A stretch of 36,260 bases of DNA, taken from the NCBI GenBank assembly GCA_014379805.1, contig JACMLB010000312.1:1-36260 (forward strand), given 5' to 3'. Shown here piece after piece: positions 24,848-33,484 of this stretch (the stretch's first letter is position 1; each line of letters opens with the position of its first letter). The stretch is from Rhodospirillales bacterium. Its GTDB lineage: Bacteria; Pseudomonadota; Alphaproteobacteria; Rhodospirillales; Magnetospirillaceae. Both the position numbers and the translations under genes were made by a program. The notes under the pieces are model-generated. The model saw nothing but the letters and a program-made list of their open reading frames with translations. It searched no databases and was not told the DNA's origin.

Positions 24848-25629
24848 CCGGAGCCTGGCCCAAAAAGGTGGCGGTGGACTTCGCCGCCGCCACCGTGACC
24901 GTCGAGGACGAAACCGGCGAACACACGCTGCCCATGGCCTCGGCCGAGGCATTCGATGCGGTGGCGGCGGCCTATCTGCGCTGCGGCTGGGACACCAAAT
25001 ATGTCTATGGTTTCAGTTGGATGGGCCGGCCTGTGATCCAACTGCCCGACGATCTGATCCGCCTGCAAGAGGTGATCTATGCGGTCAAACCCGATCTGAT
25101 CGTCGAGGTGGGCGTGGCCCATGGCGGTTCGCTGGTGTTCCATGCCGGCCTGTGCCGCGCCATGGGACGGGGCCGGGTGGTGGGCGTGGATATCGAGATT
25201 CGTCCCCATAACCGCAGCGCCATCGAAGCCCACGAACTGGCCGACCTCATCACCCTGATCGAGGGCAATTCCATCGCCGCCGACACCATTGCCGCCGTGC
25301 ACGCCCTGGTGCGGCCGGGCGAGCGCGTGCTGGTGGTGCTGGACGGCCACCACACCCTTGACCATGTGCTGGCCGAACTGGACGCCTATTCACCGCTGGT
25401 GAGTCCGGGCTCCTATATCATCGCCATGGACGGCATCATGCGCCATCTGGTCGGCGCGCCGCGCAGCCGGCCCGGATGGGCCACCGACAACCCCTCCGAG
25501 GCCGCACGCCGGTTCGCCGCCGACCATCCGGATTTCGATCTGGTGGAACCGGAACCGCCCTTCAATGAAGGCATGGTCACTGCCCGCGTCTCCTACGGCG
25601 TGGACGCCTTCCTGCTGCGGTGCCCCTAA
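24844..25629 (+). CDS. Cephalosporin hydroxylase/CmcI-like methyltransferase
   Basis: A 261-residue protein matching the CmcI family (rhamnosyl O-methyltransferase, cephalosporin methyltransferase partner). L-I-V-E-V-G-V-A-H-G-G-S (about 85-96) and V-V-G-V-D-I-E-I-R (about 112-120) form the SAM site, then L-D-G-H-H-T-L-D-H-V (usually LDSNHT) and Y-I-I-A-M-D-G replace the common YxIVED metal motif. These variations of metal-site residues are seen in the sequence, and their effect is unknown. Family members O-methylate sugars on lipids or glycans. The start overlaps the radical SAM gene stop. The 96-base gap after it ends this transcription unit or at least weakens coupling to the next gene. 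Confidence 0.87.
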   Translation: MTGAWPKKVAVDFAAATVTVEDETGEHTLPMASAEAFDAVAAAYLRCGWDTKYVYGFSWMGRPVIQLPDDLIRLQEVIYAVKPDLIVEVGVAHGGSLVFHAGLCRAMGRGRVVGVDIEIRPHNRSAIEAHELADLITLIEGNSIAADTIAAVHALVRPGERVLVVLDGHHTLDHVLAELDAYSPLVSPGSYIIAMDGIMRHLVGAPRSRPGWATDNPSEAARRFAADHPDFDLVEPEPPFNEGMVTARVSYGVDAFLLRCP

Positions 25630-25725
25630 CCGCTAACGGCTAATTAACGCCTCCCCCACGACAATAACAATTATGTCGGCGCGACATCCCGCTTGCGCAA
25701 CAGCTGCTAGATTGAGACCGAGGCC
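25630..25725 (+). promoter_or_regulatory. Intergenic gap, possible promoter for the DUF268/sulfotransferase/GT41 block
   Basis: A 96-base gap in an otherwise overlapping run of genes. It starts AT-rich (CTAACGGCTAATTAACG, 25633-25649) and holds ACAATAACAATTATGTC and a short GTCG-GCG-CGAC palindrome (25675-25685), then GAGG 6 bases before ATG 25726. A new promoter here is likely from the gap size, but no clear -35/-10 pair could be set and no hairpin-plus-T-run terminator was seen. Confidence 0.3.
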
Positions 25726-26628
25726 ATGAATATCAACTTTGACAAACTGACCCAGTCAGGCCAATTCGGCTCCGGACGCGATCCGGCCTATCTTGCCAAC
25801 CTGTTTCTGCGGCTGGTCCGTGACCTGCGCACCTGCACCACGCCGCCCCGGGAGATCCCCGCCGACCAGCGCGACGCCTTCACCATGAACGGCGAGATGG
25901 AGGTCCGCGAGATATGGCGCGACGATACCATCCTGCGCATCGTCAGCGAGCGCGACCCGGCCGAATTGGCAAAGCTGAGCCTGCTGGTCTATGAGCGCGC
26001 CTATGTGGATTCGCTGGTGGCCATGGTCAGGAAAAGCCTGACGTTCCAGTATGGCGTCACTGACCGCTGGCTCTACGCCGCCCTGAAGAATTTCCCGGTA
26101 AGAGACACCGACGTCGCCATCCTGGGCTCGGGATCGCCGGTTTACGAATCCATCACCTTGGCCCATGGCGGCCGGCCTCTGACCGTCGAATACCAGCCGC
26201 GCATTTCGGACCATCCCGACCTGACCTTCATGAGCCCCGACGAGTTCGTGCGTTCGGGTCAGAAAGTGGATGCCGCGTTGTCGATCTCAAGCTTCGAGCA
26301 TGACGGACTGGGCCGCTATGGCGATCCGCTGGACCCCAACGGCGATTTGAAAGCCATGGCCAATCTGAAATCTCAGATGAAGCCTGGTGGCAAGCTGTTC
26401 CTGGCGGTGCCCAACGGCAAAGACGTGTTGATGTGGAACGTCAACCGGATCTATGGCGCCAAGCGCATGCCCATGCTGGTGGATGGCTGGCGCTGTGTGG
26501 CAGCATACGGCCCGCCGCCCGGCGTGCTGACGTCGCTTGATCCGTTCGTGATCGACGAAGACGCATGGAACAACTATTTCGCAACCGACGAATCGTGCCC
26601 GCACTGGCTGTTCGTTCTCGAGGCCTAA
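25726..26628 (+). CDS. DUF268 family protein (methyltransferase-like), copy 2
   Basis: A 300-residue paralogue of the protein at 1537. It has the same S-S-F-E-H-D-G-L-G-R-Y-G-D-P core, the D-P-N-G-D-L-K-A-M-A-N-L helix, P-G-G-K-L-F-L-A-V-P, and W-N-V-N-R-I-Y-G-A-K-R-M-P. The N-terminal 100 residues are alike in length and in the 'MxxQxxxRExWRDDT' section but less conserved. Here the partner downstream is a sulfotransferase, while copy 1 precedes a GT2 gene, so DUF268 appears tied to sugar-decorating enzymes. GAGG lies 6 bases before ATG 25726. Function unknown; a diverged methyltransferase is the best reading. Confidence 0.86.
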   Translation: MNINFDKLTQSGQFGSGRDPAYLANLFLRLVRDLRTCTTPPREIPADQRDAFTMNGEMEVREIWRDDTILRIVSERDPAELAKLSLLVYERAYVDSLVAMVRKSLTFQYGVTDRWLYAALKNFPVRDTDVAILGSGSPVYESITLAHGGRPLTVEYQPRISDHPDLTFMSPDEFVRSGQKVDAALSISSFEHDGLGRYGDPLDPNGDLKAMANLKSQMKPGGKLFLAVPNGKDVLMWNVNRIYGAKRMPMLVDGWRCVAAYGPPPGVLTSLDPFVIDEDAWNNYFATDESCPHWLFVLEA

Positions 26629-26631
26629 CAG

Positions 26632-27450
26632 ATGACCAGGCAATATTTCAACCTGCTCTCCACCGGGAGGACCGCAACCCACTGGATCGCCAATGCGATC
26701 AGCCTGCACCCACGGGCTTTCTGTGCCCACGGCCCCGATCTCGAACCGTTTCGCTCGGACGAGACGGAGAAGCAGCGCACGTCCCGCCATCACAGGGATT
26801 CCGCCAAGGTCGCGGCCATGACCCTTGATGACTATTTCGACCTGTTGGAAACCCGCGACTTCGACGTTTACGGGCTTATCCACGGCATCGGCGTGGACCC
26901 GGCCCAATTGCCCAACTTCCGCCGTCGCTATTTTGTCGCCGCCGTGACCCGAGAACCCATCGTCCGGTTGCGCAGCTTCATTGCCCGCTGGCAATACGAA
27001 GCCGAAGCGTTACCGGAATGGCATGAACAGACGGGGCCGTGGTTGGCTGGGCATTACGCATCCTGCGTCCAAGCGGGAATGACGATGCCGCCGCAAGACC
27101 AACTCAGCTTCACCGATTTGCTGTTCATCGGCGCCGCATGGTGGATGACCGTCAACGACCCCTTGCACAACCGGGGAGTACCGATCTTCCGTTGCGAGGA
27201 TCTGGGTGACCGTCAAGGCTTCGCCAAGCTTTTCACGGCCATTACCCAGGGCCGCCTGGAAGCCGATGCGGATTACCTGGACGCGGTTATGGCCCTGCCC
27301 CGCCAGGACCAGCGCGCCCTCGGCCCGGACTCGGCACGGGCGGAATTTGCGTCCTGGACAAGCTGGCAGCAAAAATTGCTGGGCGATCTGTTGGACCTGT
27401 TCCGGCTGCGGCCGGCCTACCGGGACCTTAACTACGACATGAATTTCTAG
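26632..27450 (+). CDS. Sulfotransferase-like protein
   Basis: A 272-residue protein with the two PAPS-binding motifs of cytosolic-type sulfotransferases: a 5'-phosphosulfate loop (L-L-S-T-G-R-T-A-T-H-W-I, about 8-19) and a 3'-phosphate helix (V-T-R-E-P-I-V-R-L-R-S-F, about 104-115). These enzymes move sulfate from PAPS to hydroxyls of sugars or lipids. No signal peptide or membrane span is seen. The start is 4 bases after the DUF268 stop, so the two are co-translated. The following gene encodes a GT41 protein, which fits sulfation of the same glycan or glycoprotein. The remaining two-thirds of the protein is less conserved, so its acceptor is unknown. Confidence 0.75.
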   Translation: MTRQYFNLLSTGRTATHWIANAISLHPRAFCAHGPDLEPFRSDETEKQRTSRHHRDSAKVAAMTLDDYFDLLETRDFDVYGLIHGIGVDPAQLPNFRRRYFVAAVTREPIVRLRSFIARWQYEAEALPEWHEQTGPWLAGHYASCVQAGMTMPPQDQLSFTDLLFIGAAWWMTVNDPLHNRGVPIFRCEDLGDRQGFAKLFTAITQGRLEADADYLDAVMALPRQDQRALGPDSARAEFASWTSWQQKLLGDLLDLFRLRPAYRDLNYDMNF

Positions 27451-27469
27451 GCCCTTGGAGAAAGTTGGG

Positions 27470-29770
27470 ATGGAGGCGGTGTTCCGGCTGATCCAGGCAG
27501 GTGACCTGAAGACGGCCAAGGCAGAACTGAAACGCCAATTGGCCAGCCATCCCACGGATTCCCAACGGGTGCGCCTGCTGGGCAAAATCGTGTTTCACCA
27601 GGGCGATATGGCCGGCGGTATCAAATTGCTGCGCCGCGCCTGCGCCTTGGCCCCGGACATGGCCGATTTCCATTATGAACTGGGCGTCATGTTGCTGACC
27701 CAGGGACAATGGAACACAGCCGCCGAGTCGTTCCGCCAGGCGTTGACGCTGGCCCCCACCCACATCGACAGCCTTTACAACTACGCCTGGGTGTTGCGTC
27801 AGCAGGGGCAGGCAGACGAGGCCGCGAATGTTCTGCGCCGTTTGCTGAAAGACCAGCCCGGCCATGCCCAAGGCTGGTTCAACCTTGCCAATATCCTAGG
27901 TGAAGCCGGCGATTTGGAGGGTGCCGCCCAGGCCTATGAGAATGCGCTGGCGGCGGCGCCAAACCATACCGGAGCGCTCAACAATCTGGGCGACATCCGC
28001 CACCGGCAGGGCCGCGCCGAGGACGCCCTGCAATGCTACGCCCGCGCCCTGGCCGTAGACCCCGATCTGACCGCCTCCGCCAACAATATGGGCAACGCGC
28101 TGACCGCCCTGGGGCGCGCCGACGAGGCCGTGCCGGTCTATGAAACCATGCTGGCCCGCCATCCCGGCGACGCCAAACTGCTGTACAATCTCGCTTTAGC
28201 CCTGGTGGAATTGCGGCACCTGGATGCCGCCGCCCAACGGCTGGAGCAGACGGTCGCCGCCGCCCCTCACATGGCGGAAGCGTGGAATGCCTTAGGCAGC
28301 ATCCAGATGGGGCGGGACGAGCCGGCAGCCGCAGAGCGGGCATTGTCGCGCGCCTTGGCGCTACGGCCTGAATTTGCCGATGCGTACAGCAATTTGGGCA
28401 AGCTCCACAGTTTGAGCGGACGCACCCACGAGGGCTGCGACTGCTTCCGCCATGCCTTGGCATTGGAGCCCGACAATGCCGCCATTCACAGCAATTACCT
28501 GTTCCTGCTGCGCCACATGCCCGAGGTTGAGCCCGAGCAGGTCTTCGAGGAGCATCGCCGTTTTGGTGAGCGTCAGGAAGCGCTGGCAACCGAGCTTGCC
28601 AAGCCCGAAATCAGCAAACTCACCGATGGCTACCGTCGCCTGCGCATCGGCTATGTGTCACCGGATTTTTGCCAGCATGCGGTGATGATGCTGTTCCTGC
28701 CCGTGCTGGAACGCCACGACCACCAGAATTTCGAAATCTTCTGTTATCACACCAGCACGCGGGTGGACGCCGTCACCCGCCGCGTCGCCGAACTGGCCGA
28801 TCAATGGCGCCCCATCGCCCATCTGTCCGCCGATGCCGCCGCCACGCTGATCCGCAACGACGGCATTGATATCCTGATCGATCTGGCCGGTCACAGCGCC
28901 CGCAACGGTCTGCCCATTTTCGCCCGCAAGCCCGCCTACCTTCAGGCCACTTGGCTGGGTTATCCCGGCACCACCGGCTTGACCCGCATGGATTACCGCA
29001 TGACCGATGGCGGTGCCGACTGGCCGCCGGGGCGCAACGACCGTTTCTATACCGAGGGACTTGTCTTCCTGAAGATCGCCGCCGTCTTCCGCCCCCCGCC
29101 TCACGCGCCGGCGGTGCAGCCGCTGCCCATGTTGACCGGGATCAAGCCGCGGCTCGGCGCCTTCAACAAAGTCACCAAACTGAACGATCGGGTGATCGCG
29201 GTGTGGAGCCGCATCCTGCAAAGGGTTCCCAACGCCGAGTTGTTCATGGTCATGCCCGGTGGCGAACAGCCTAGCGTGGCCGAGGACATGCGCCAACGCT
29301 TCGCCCGCCACGGCATCCATGGCGAACGTCTGGTCATCAGCGGATTGCTGCCGCTGGACCGCTTCATGGATCTGGTCGCCAGCGTGGACTTGGCGCTGGA
29401 CCCCTTCCCCTATTGCGGTGGCAGCACCAGCATGATCACCCTATGGCTCGGCGTGGCCATGATCAGCCGCCATGGCGAGGACGCCGCGTCATCCACCGGC
29501 CACCGGCTGCTGAATGGCCTGGGCCTAGGTGAATTAGCTGCCCCCGATGACGATGCCTATGTGTCCATCGCCTGCGAGTTGATCGCCGACCCCGCCCGCC
29601 TGAGCCGTCTGCGCACCGGGCTGCGCCCATTGCTACAGGCCTCGCCCCTGCTTGACGAAGACGCGCTGGTCAAGGACGTGGAACGCAATTACCGGGGGTG
29701 GTGGCTGGGCATGTGCGCCGCCCGGGACCGCAGCCGGACGGCGGCGCTGGCGCCACAGGCGATCCCATGA
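27470..29770 (+). CDS. TPR-rich SPINDLY/OGT-type GT41 glycosyltransferase
   Basis: A 766-residue protein. About ten consecutive 34-residue TPRs fill residues 1-340 (repeating patterns such as NNLGDIRHRQGRAEDAL), forming the superhelix that binds protein acceptors in OGT. The GT41 catalytic region (about 388-740) keeps I-G-Y-V-S-P-D-F-C-Q-H (His about 403, equal to OGT H498), I-D-L-A-G-H, L-G-Y-P-G-T-T-G, and F-N-K-V-T-K-L (UDP-site Lys about 567 or 570). D-L-A-L-D-P-F-P-Y-C-G-G-S-T follows. All parts needed for O-GlcNAc-type transfer are present, so this is the best candidate for an active protein O-glycosyltransferase. ATG 27470 has GGAG 9 bases upstream; a TTG at 27455 is less likely. Confidence 0.9.
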   Translation: MEAVFRLIQAGDLKTAKAELKRQLASHPTDSQRVRLLGKIVFHQGDMAGGIKLLRRACALAPDMADFHYELGVMLLTQGQWNTAAESFRQALTLAPTHIDSLYNYAWVLRQQGQADEAANVLRRLLKDQPGHAQGWFNLANILGEAGDLEGAAQAYENALAAAPNHTGALNNLGDIRHRQGRAEDALQCYARALAVDPDLTASANNMGNALTALGRADEAVPVYETMLARHPGDAKLLYNLALALVELRHLDAAAQRLEQTVAAAPHMAEAWNALGSIQMGRDEPAAAERALSRALALRPEFADAYSNLGKLHSLSGRTHEGCDCFRHALALEPDNAAIHSNYLFLLRHMPEVEPEQVFEEHRRFGERQEALATELAKPEISKLTDGYRRLRIGYVSPDFCQHAVMMLFLPVLERHDHQNFEIFCYHTSTRVDAVTRRVAELADQWRPIAHLSADAAATLIRNDGIDILIDLAGHSARNGLPIFARKPAYLQATWLGYPGTTGLTRMDYRMTDGGADWPPGRNDRFYTEGLVFLKIAAVFRPPPHAPAVQPLPMLTGIKPRLGAFNKVTKLNDRVIAVWSRILQRVPNAELFMVMPGGEQPSVAEDMRQRFARHGIHGERLVISGLLPLDRFMDLVASVDLALDPFPYCGGSTSMITLWLGVAMISRHGEDAASSTGHRLLNGLGLGELAAPDDDAYVSIACELIADPARLSRLRTGLRPLLQASPLLDEDALVKDVERNYRGWWLGMCAARDRSRTAALAPQAIP

Positions 29771-32370
29771 GACATCTGCTCTCCGTCGCCGATCTGCCCG
29801 CGGACCAGCCCTTGTTCATTCTGGGCGCCGGTGCCGGCGGCGAAATCGTGTGGGATGAACTGGAGCGCCACGGCCTGACGCCCGCCGGCATCATCGACGA
29901 TGTGGTCACGGGCACTCTGCGCCATTTGACCATCCAAAGCTCGGCCGACTTCGCCGCACGATACCCGCCGCAGACCCTGATCCTGATCGCCAGCCAGCAT
30001 TGGCGCGCCATCGGCCGCACCTTGCGCAAGCGGGGCCTTATTAATGTGCTGGACGCCTCGCCCCTCATTCGGTCGGCCCGGGACGCCAAGGCGGCAACCG
30101 CCGCCCAGGCCGAGCTGGCCGCGCTGGAGAGCGCCGCCGGTGTAAGGGTCGAGGACATCCTGAAACTGGTGCCGAAGACCGAGCACGAACAGGCGCTCGA
30201 CGAGCAAATGGCCGCCCTGAACAACGGCCACCCGGTTCCCTTCGTCATCCTCGGCAGCGGCGAGGCGGCATGGTGCGCACGCATGCTGCTGCGCCGCTAC
30301 GGCTTCCTGCATCTGGTCAGTTTCGTCCACGGAACCAATGCGAACTTTGTGGATTTGGTGGATGTGTGTCCCACCGAAACCTTCCTGGCCGAAGAGAACC
30401 CGGCCCACGCCCCCGTGCTGTTCTGCGCCGACCCTGACTGGGCCGAATTGGCACCGCGCTTCCAAGCCCGCGGCTTTACCCGCGTAATCGACGTTTACCC
30501 CCTTCTGGACCACCGCCCGCCCGCTCGGCCTGCCCCGCCACGGACCAGCTTGGGCATGGAGATGGTGGTGGCGGAAACCGCCATGGCAGCACTTCGGCAA
30601 AGCCACGCGGAGATCGTCGGTTGGTGCCCTCCCGGCACCCAATTGACGACCGATGCCGCCACCCGTGCATTGGCGATTTTGCGTGAGCGCCCCGAAATCC
30701 ACGCCGTCATTGGCGATACCGCGTTCACTCTGGTGGAGTTGCTGTGCCACGGCCGCCAGCCCAACTGCGCCTTTTTTCGCCGCCAAACATGGGACGATTC
30801 GTCGGATTTCGCCCTTTGGTGCAGTCTCGCCACCGAAAGCAAGATCGCCACCCTGCCCGGCCTTTGCCTGCCGATCTGGCGGCCTGCCGTGGAAAACTTT
30901 CCCACCCGCGCTGCGGCCCTTGGCGCCTTGTTCGCCCATACCGGCTTCCTTGTGGGCAAAGATCGCCTGTGGCGCCAGTGCCTGATACGGCAACACGCCC
31001 TGTGCCGCCAGTTGGAGGGCCTGCCCGAGCCCGGAGCGGCGGTCTATGATCAAGTGGCGCGCATCTACGAGCAACGGGGTCAGATCGACGAAGCCTTGAC
31101 GGTCTGGGATGCTGCGCGGCAGTTCAAGGATGCCACCTTGGACGGGCTGGCCTGCCAAGCCTTCCTCAAGCACCCCGACGCGACCAATGAACAGCAGATG
31201 GAGCGGCAAATGGCGTGGGCGCGAACCCACGCGCCCGCGCCGTACCGGCCCATGACCGTCGCTGCCGCCCCCAAACGCCCGATCCGGGTGGGCTATGCCT
31301 GCGCCTTTTCCTCGGCGCCTTATTTCAATTTCCAGGTCCTCCCCATCGTCGCGAAACATGACCGCGACCGCTTCCACGCGTTCTGCTATTTGGACCGCGC
31401 CACCGCACAGGCCTGTGCCGCCGCCCCGACGGTGCGCGCAGTCGCCGGCCTGGACGATGCCGCCTTTGCCCGCCAGATACGCAGCGACGGCATCGACATT
31501 CTGGTGGAGCTTACCGGCTTCAGCCCCGGCCACCGCTACGGCGCCATGGCCGAACGCTGCGCCCCGGTGCAGATTTCCTATGTGAACCATACCGGCACCT
31601 GCGGAACCGCTAATGTGGATTACTGCCTCGCCGACGGCATTGCTGCGCCGCCTGGGTTGGACCCGTTTTATACCGAGACCATTTATCGGCTTCCCGGATC
31701 GTTCTTCTGCTTCGATTTCACTGGCGATCCCTTTCCACCGGTGCCCCCCCCGCCGGTGCTGGAATCGGGATGCGTCACCTTCGGCTGTTTCGCCTCGGGA
31801 TCGAAAATCAATGATTGCCTGATCGCGCTTTGGGCCGAATTGCTGCGGCAAAGTCCGGGCAGCCGGCTGCTGTTATGCAATGAGGGCCTGACCCCACCGG
31901 CAAACCGCGCATTCCTTGCGCAACGCTTCGCCCGCCACGGCATTGCCTCCGGCCAACTGGACCTACGCCCCGGCACCGACCGCAGCAGCATCAAGCGGCT
32001 TTACTCCCAGGTGGATATCAGCCTGGACACGTGGCCCTATTGCGGTGGCAACACCATCGCCGAGTCGCTCATGTCCGGCGTGCCGGTAGTGACGCTGACC
32101 GGCACCACCTTCGCCTCACGCTACGGGGCGTCGCTGCTGGCCGCAAGCGGCGGACATGATCTGGTGGCGCATGACCCGGCGGAATATGTGGCCAACGCGG
32201 TGGCTTTGGCCGGCGACCATCGGATGCTGGGCGAATTGCGCACAAGTCGAAGAGAAGCCATGCAGCAATTTGGTTTCAGCGATTCCGCCGCCTTCGCCGC
32301 CAAGCTGGAGGCCGCCTACGAGGCTATGCTGACCCGCATTCAGGCTCTTGACGCCACCAGCCCCGTATGA
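29767..32370 (+). CDS. Multidomain fusion: two Rossmann-like units, GT2-like remnant and GT41 domain
   Basis: An 867-residue protein. Residues 15-100 form a Rossmann-like unit (F-I-L-G-A-G-A-G-G-E-I-V, then D-D, then I-A-S-Q-H-W), like that at the end of the protein encoded at 5996. Residues 155-248 look like a second, more worn copy (F-V-I-L-G-S-G-E-A-A-W). Residues 280-400 resemble a GT-A remnant (E-I-V-G-W-C-P-P-G-T-Q-L-T-T-D-A), one TPR lies at 422-455, and residues 505-860 are a GT41 domain: I-R-V-G-Y-A, F-G-C-F-A-S-G-S-K-I with the donor Lys, and W-P-Y-C-G-G-N-T. The OGT catalytic His is not in place (G-Y-A-C-A-F-S-S-A-P). It overlaps the upstream GT41 stop (ATGA), suggesting a pair. 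Confidence 0.85.
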   Translation: MRHLLSVADLPADQPLFILGAGAGGEIVWDELERHGLTPAGIIDDVVTGTLRHLTIQSSADFAARYPPQTLILIASQHWRAIGRTLRKRGLINVLDASPLIRSARDAKAATAAQAELAALESAAGVRVEDILKLVPKTEHEQALDEQMAALNNGHPVPFVILGSGEAAWCARMLLRRYGFLHLVSFVHGTNANFVDLVDVCPTETFLAEENPAHAPVLFCADPDWAELAPRFQARGFTRVIDVYPLLDHRPPARPAPPRTSLGMEMVVAETAMAALRQSHAEIVGWCPPGTQLTTDAATRALAILRERPEIHAVIGDTAFTLVELLCHGRQPNCAFFRRQTWDDSSDFALWCSLATESKIATLPGLCLPIWRPAVENFPTRAAALGALFAHTGFLVGKDRLWRQCLIRQHALCRQLEGLPEPGAAVYDQVARIYEQRGQIDEALTVWDAARQFKDATLDGLACQAFLKHPDATNEQQMERQMAWARTHAPAPYRPMTVAAAPKRPIRVGYACAFSSAPYFNFQVLPIVAKHDRDRFHAFCYLDRATAQACAAAPTVRAVAGLDDAAFARQIRSDGIDILVELTGFSPGHRYGAMAERCAPVQISYVNHTGTCGTANVDYCLADGIAAPPGLDPFYTETIYRLPGSFFCFDFTGDPFPPVPPPPVLESGCVTFGCFASGSKINDCLIALWAELLRQSPGSRLLLCNEGLTPPANRAFLAQRFARHGIASGQLDLRPGTDRSSIKRLYSQVDISLDTWPYCGGNTIAESLMSGVPVVTLTGTTFASRYGASLLAASGGHDLVAHDPAEYVANAVALAGDHRMLGELRTSRREAMQQFGFSDSAAFAAKLEAAYEAMLTRIQALDATSPV

Positions 32371-32401
32371 TTTTGTCGAATATCCGGCAGGTGGAGAAGT
32401 A

Positions 32402-33484
32402 ATGAACGGAGACGGCAAAATGGCGCATTCAATTTTAGAGCGGAAGCCCGCAGTGGATACCAAGACTTCAGCGCCACACCGCTCGCCTGGTTTTTTCACG
32501 TCCCGCACGCCTTTTCGCATCTCCTTCTTCGGCGGTGGCACCGATTATCCTCAATGGTATCGAAACGAGGGCGGTGCGGTACTGTCAACCTCCATCGACA
32601 AGTATTGCTATATCAGTGGCCGCTGGCTGCCGCCCTTCTTCCCCACGAGCTACCGTATCGTGTGGAGCCATATCGAAACCGTCACAAGCGTCTCCGAGAT
32701 TTTGCATCCGGCGGTCCGCCACTGCCTGCGCATGTTCGATTTCGCCGACAACCCCGGGCTTGAACTTCATCACCAGAGCGATTTGCCCGCCCGCACCGGC
32801 GTGGGCAGTTCGTCGGCCTTTGCCGTCGGCCTGATCCGCATCCTGACCGCGTTGCGCTGCGAAACCATGGACAAGTCCGATCTGTACCTGAAGGCCATCG
32901 AGCTGGAGCAGGATTGGATCAAGGACGCAGTGGGCTCGCAGGATCAGGTCGCCACAGCGGTGGGCGGCCTCAACGTCATCCGCTTCGGCCATGACGGCGC
33001 CATCTCGGTCCAACCCGTGCGCATCACCGAATCCCGCCGGCGCGCCTTGGAAAGCCGGCTGATGATGGTCTATACTGGCCTCAGCCGCGCCGGCCCGGAA
33101 CTGGCCCAGCGCATCATCGACAATCTGCCCCAGCGCACCGCCAATCTGCACCGCATGCACGCCATGGTGGACGAGGCGGCGGCCCTGCTGGAAGGCGATG
33201 GCGATCTGGACGATTTCGGCCGCATGCTGGACGAAACCTGGCGGCTGAAGCGGTCCCTGGCCGACCAGATCAGCAACGACCGCATTGATGCCATCTACGC
33301 CGCCGCCAAACAGGCCGGCGCCATCGGCGGCAAGCTGCTGGGCGCGGGCTCGTCCGGATTCCTGCTGTTCTACGTGCGACCCGAATACCAGGATTCCGTC
33401 CGCCAAGCCACCCACCCGCTGCTGGAAGTGCCGTTCCAATTCGACACCCAGGGCAGCGTCATCATGAACAGCGAGTGGCGGTGA
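32402..33484 (+). CDS. hddA: GHMP kinase, HddA-like (heptose-7-phosphate kinase)
   Basis: A 360-residue GHMP kinase. Motif 1 is S-R-T-P-F-R-I-S-F-F-G-G-G-T-D-Y-P (about 34-50), the ATP loop L-P-A-R-T-G-V-G-S-S-S-A-F (about 128-140) and motif 3 G-G-K-L-L-G-A-G-S-S-G-F near the end. The F-G-G-G-T-D-Y-P start is typical of D-glycero-alpha-D-manno-heptose-7-phosphate kinase (HddA) and its relatives; L-fucose or arabinose kinases differ there. ATG 32402 has GGTGGAG about 7 bases upstream; ATG 32420 is an alternative. About 35 N-terminal residues extend beyond the usual start. The HddC-like gene at 14180 supports GDP-heptose making. GmhA and GmhB are not in the window. Confidence 0.75.
   Translation: MNGDGKMAHSILERKPAVDTKTSAPHRSPGFFTSRTPFRISFFGGGTDYPQWYRNEGGAVLSTSIDKYCYISGRWLPPFFPTSYRIVWSHIETVTSVSEILHPAVRHCLRMFDFADNPGLELHHQSDLPARTGVGSSSAFAVGLIRILTALRCETMDKSDLYLKAIELEQDWIKDAVGSQDQVATAVGGLNVIRFGHDGAISVQPVRITESRRRALESRLMMVYTGLSRAGPELAQRIIDNLPQRTANLHRMHAMVDEAAALLEGDGDLDDFGRMLDETWRLKRSLADQISNDRIDAIYAAAKQAGAIGGKLLGAGSSGFLLFYVRPEYQDSVRQATHPLLEVPFQFDTQGSVIMNSEWR

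Noticed and set aside
29689-31851. Very long open frame on the minus strand under the GT41 genes
   Set aside because: It is the antisense shadow of the GC-rich 27470 and 29767 coding regions, with Gly/Ala/His/Gln-rich low-complexity translation and no recognisable domain.
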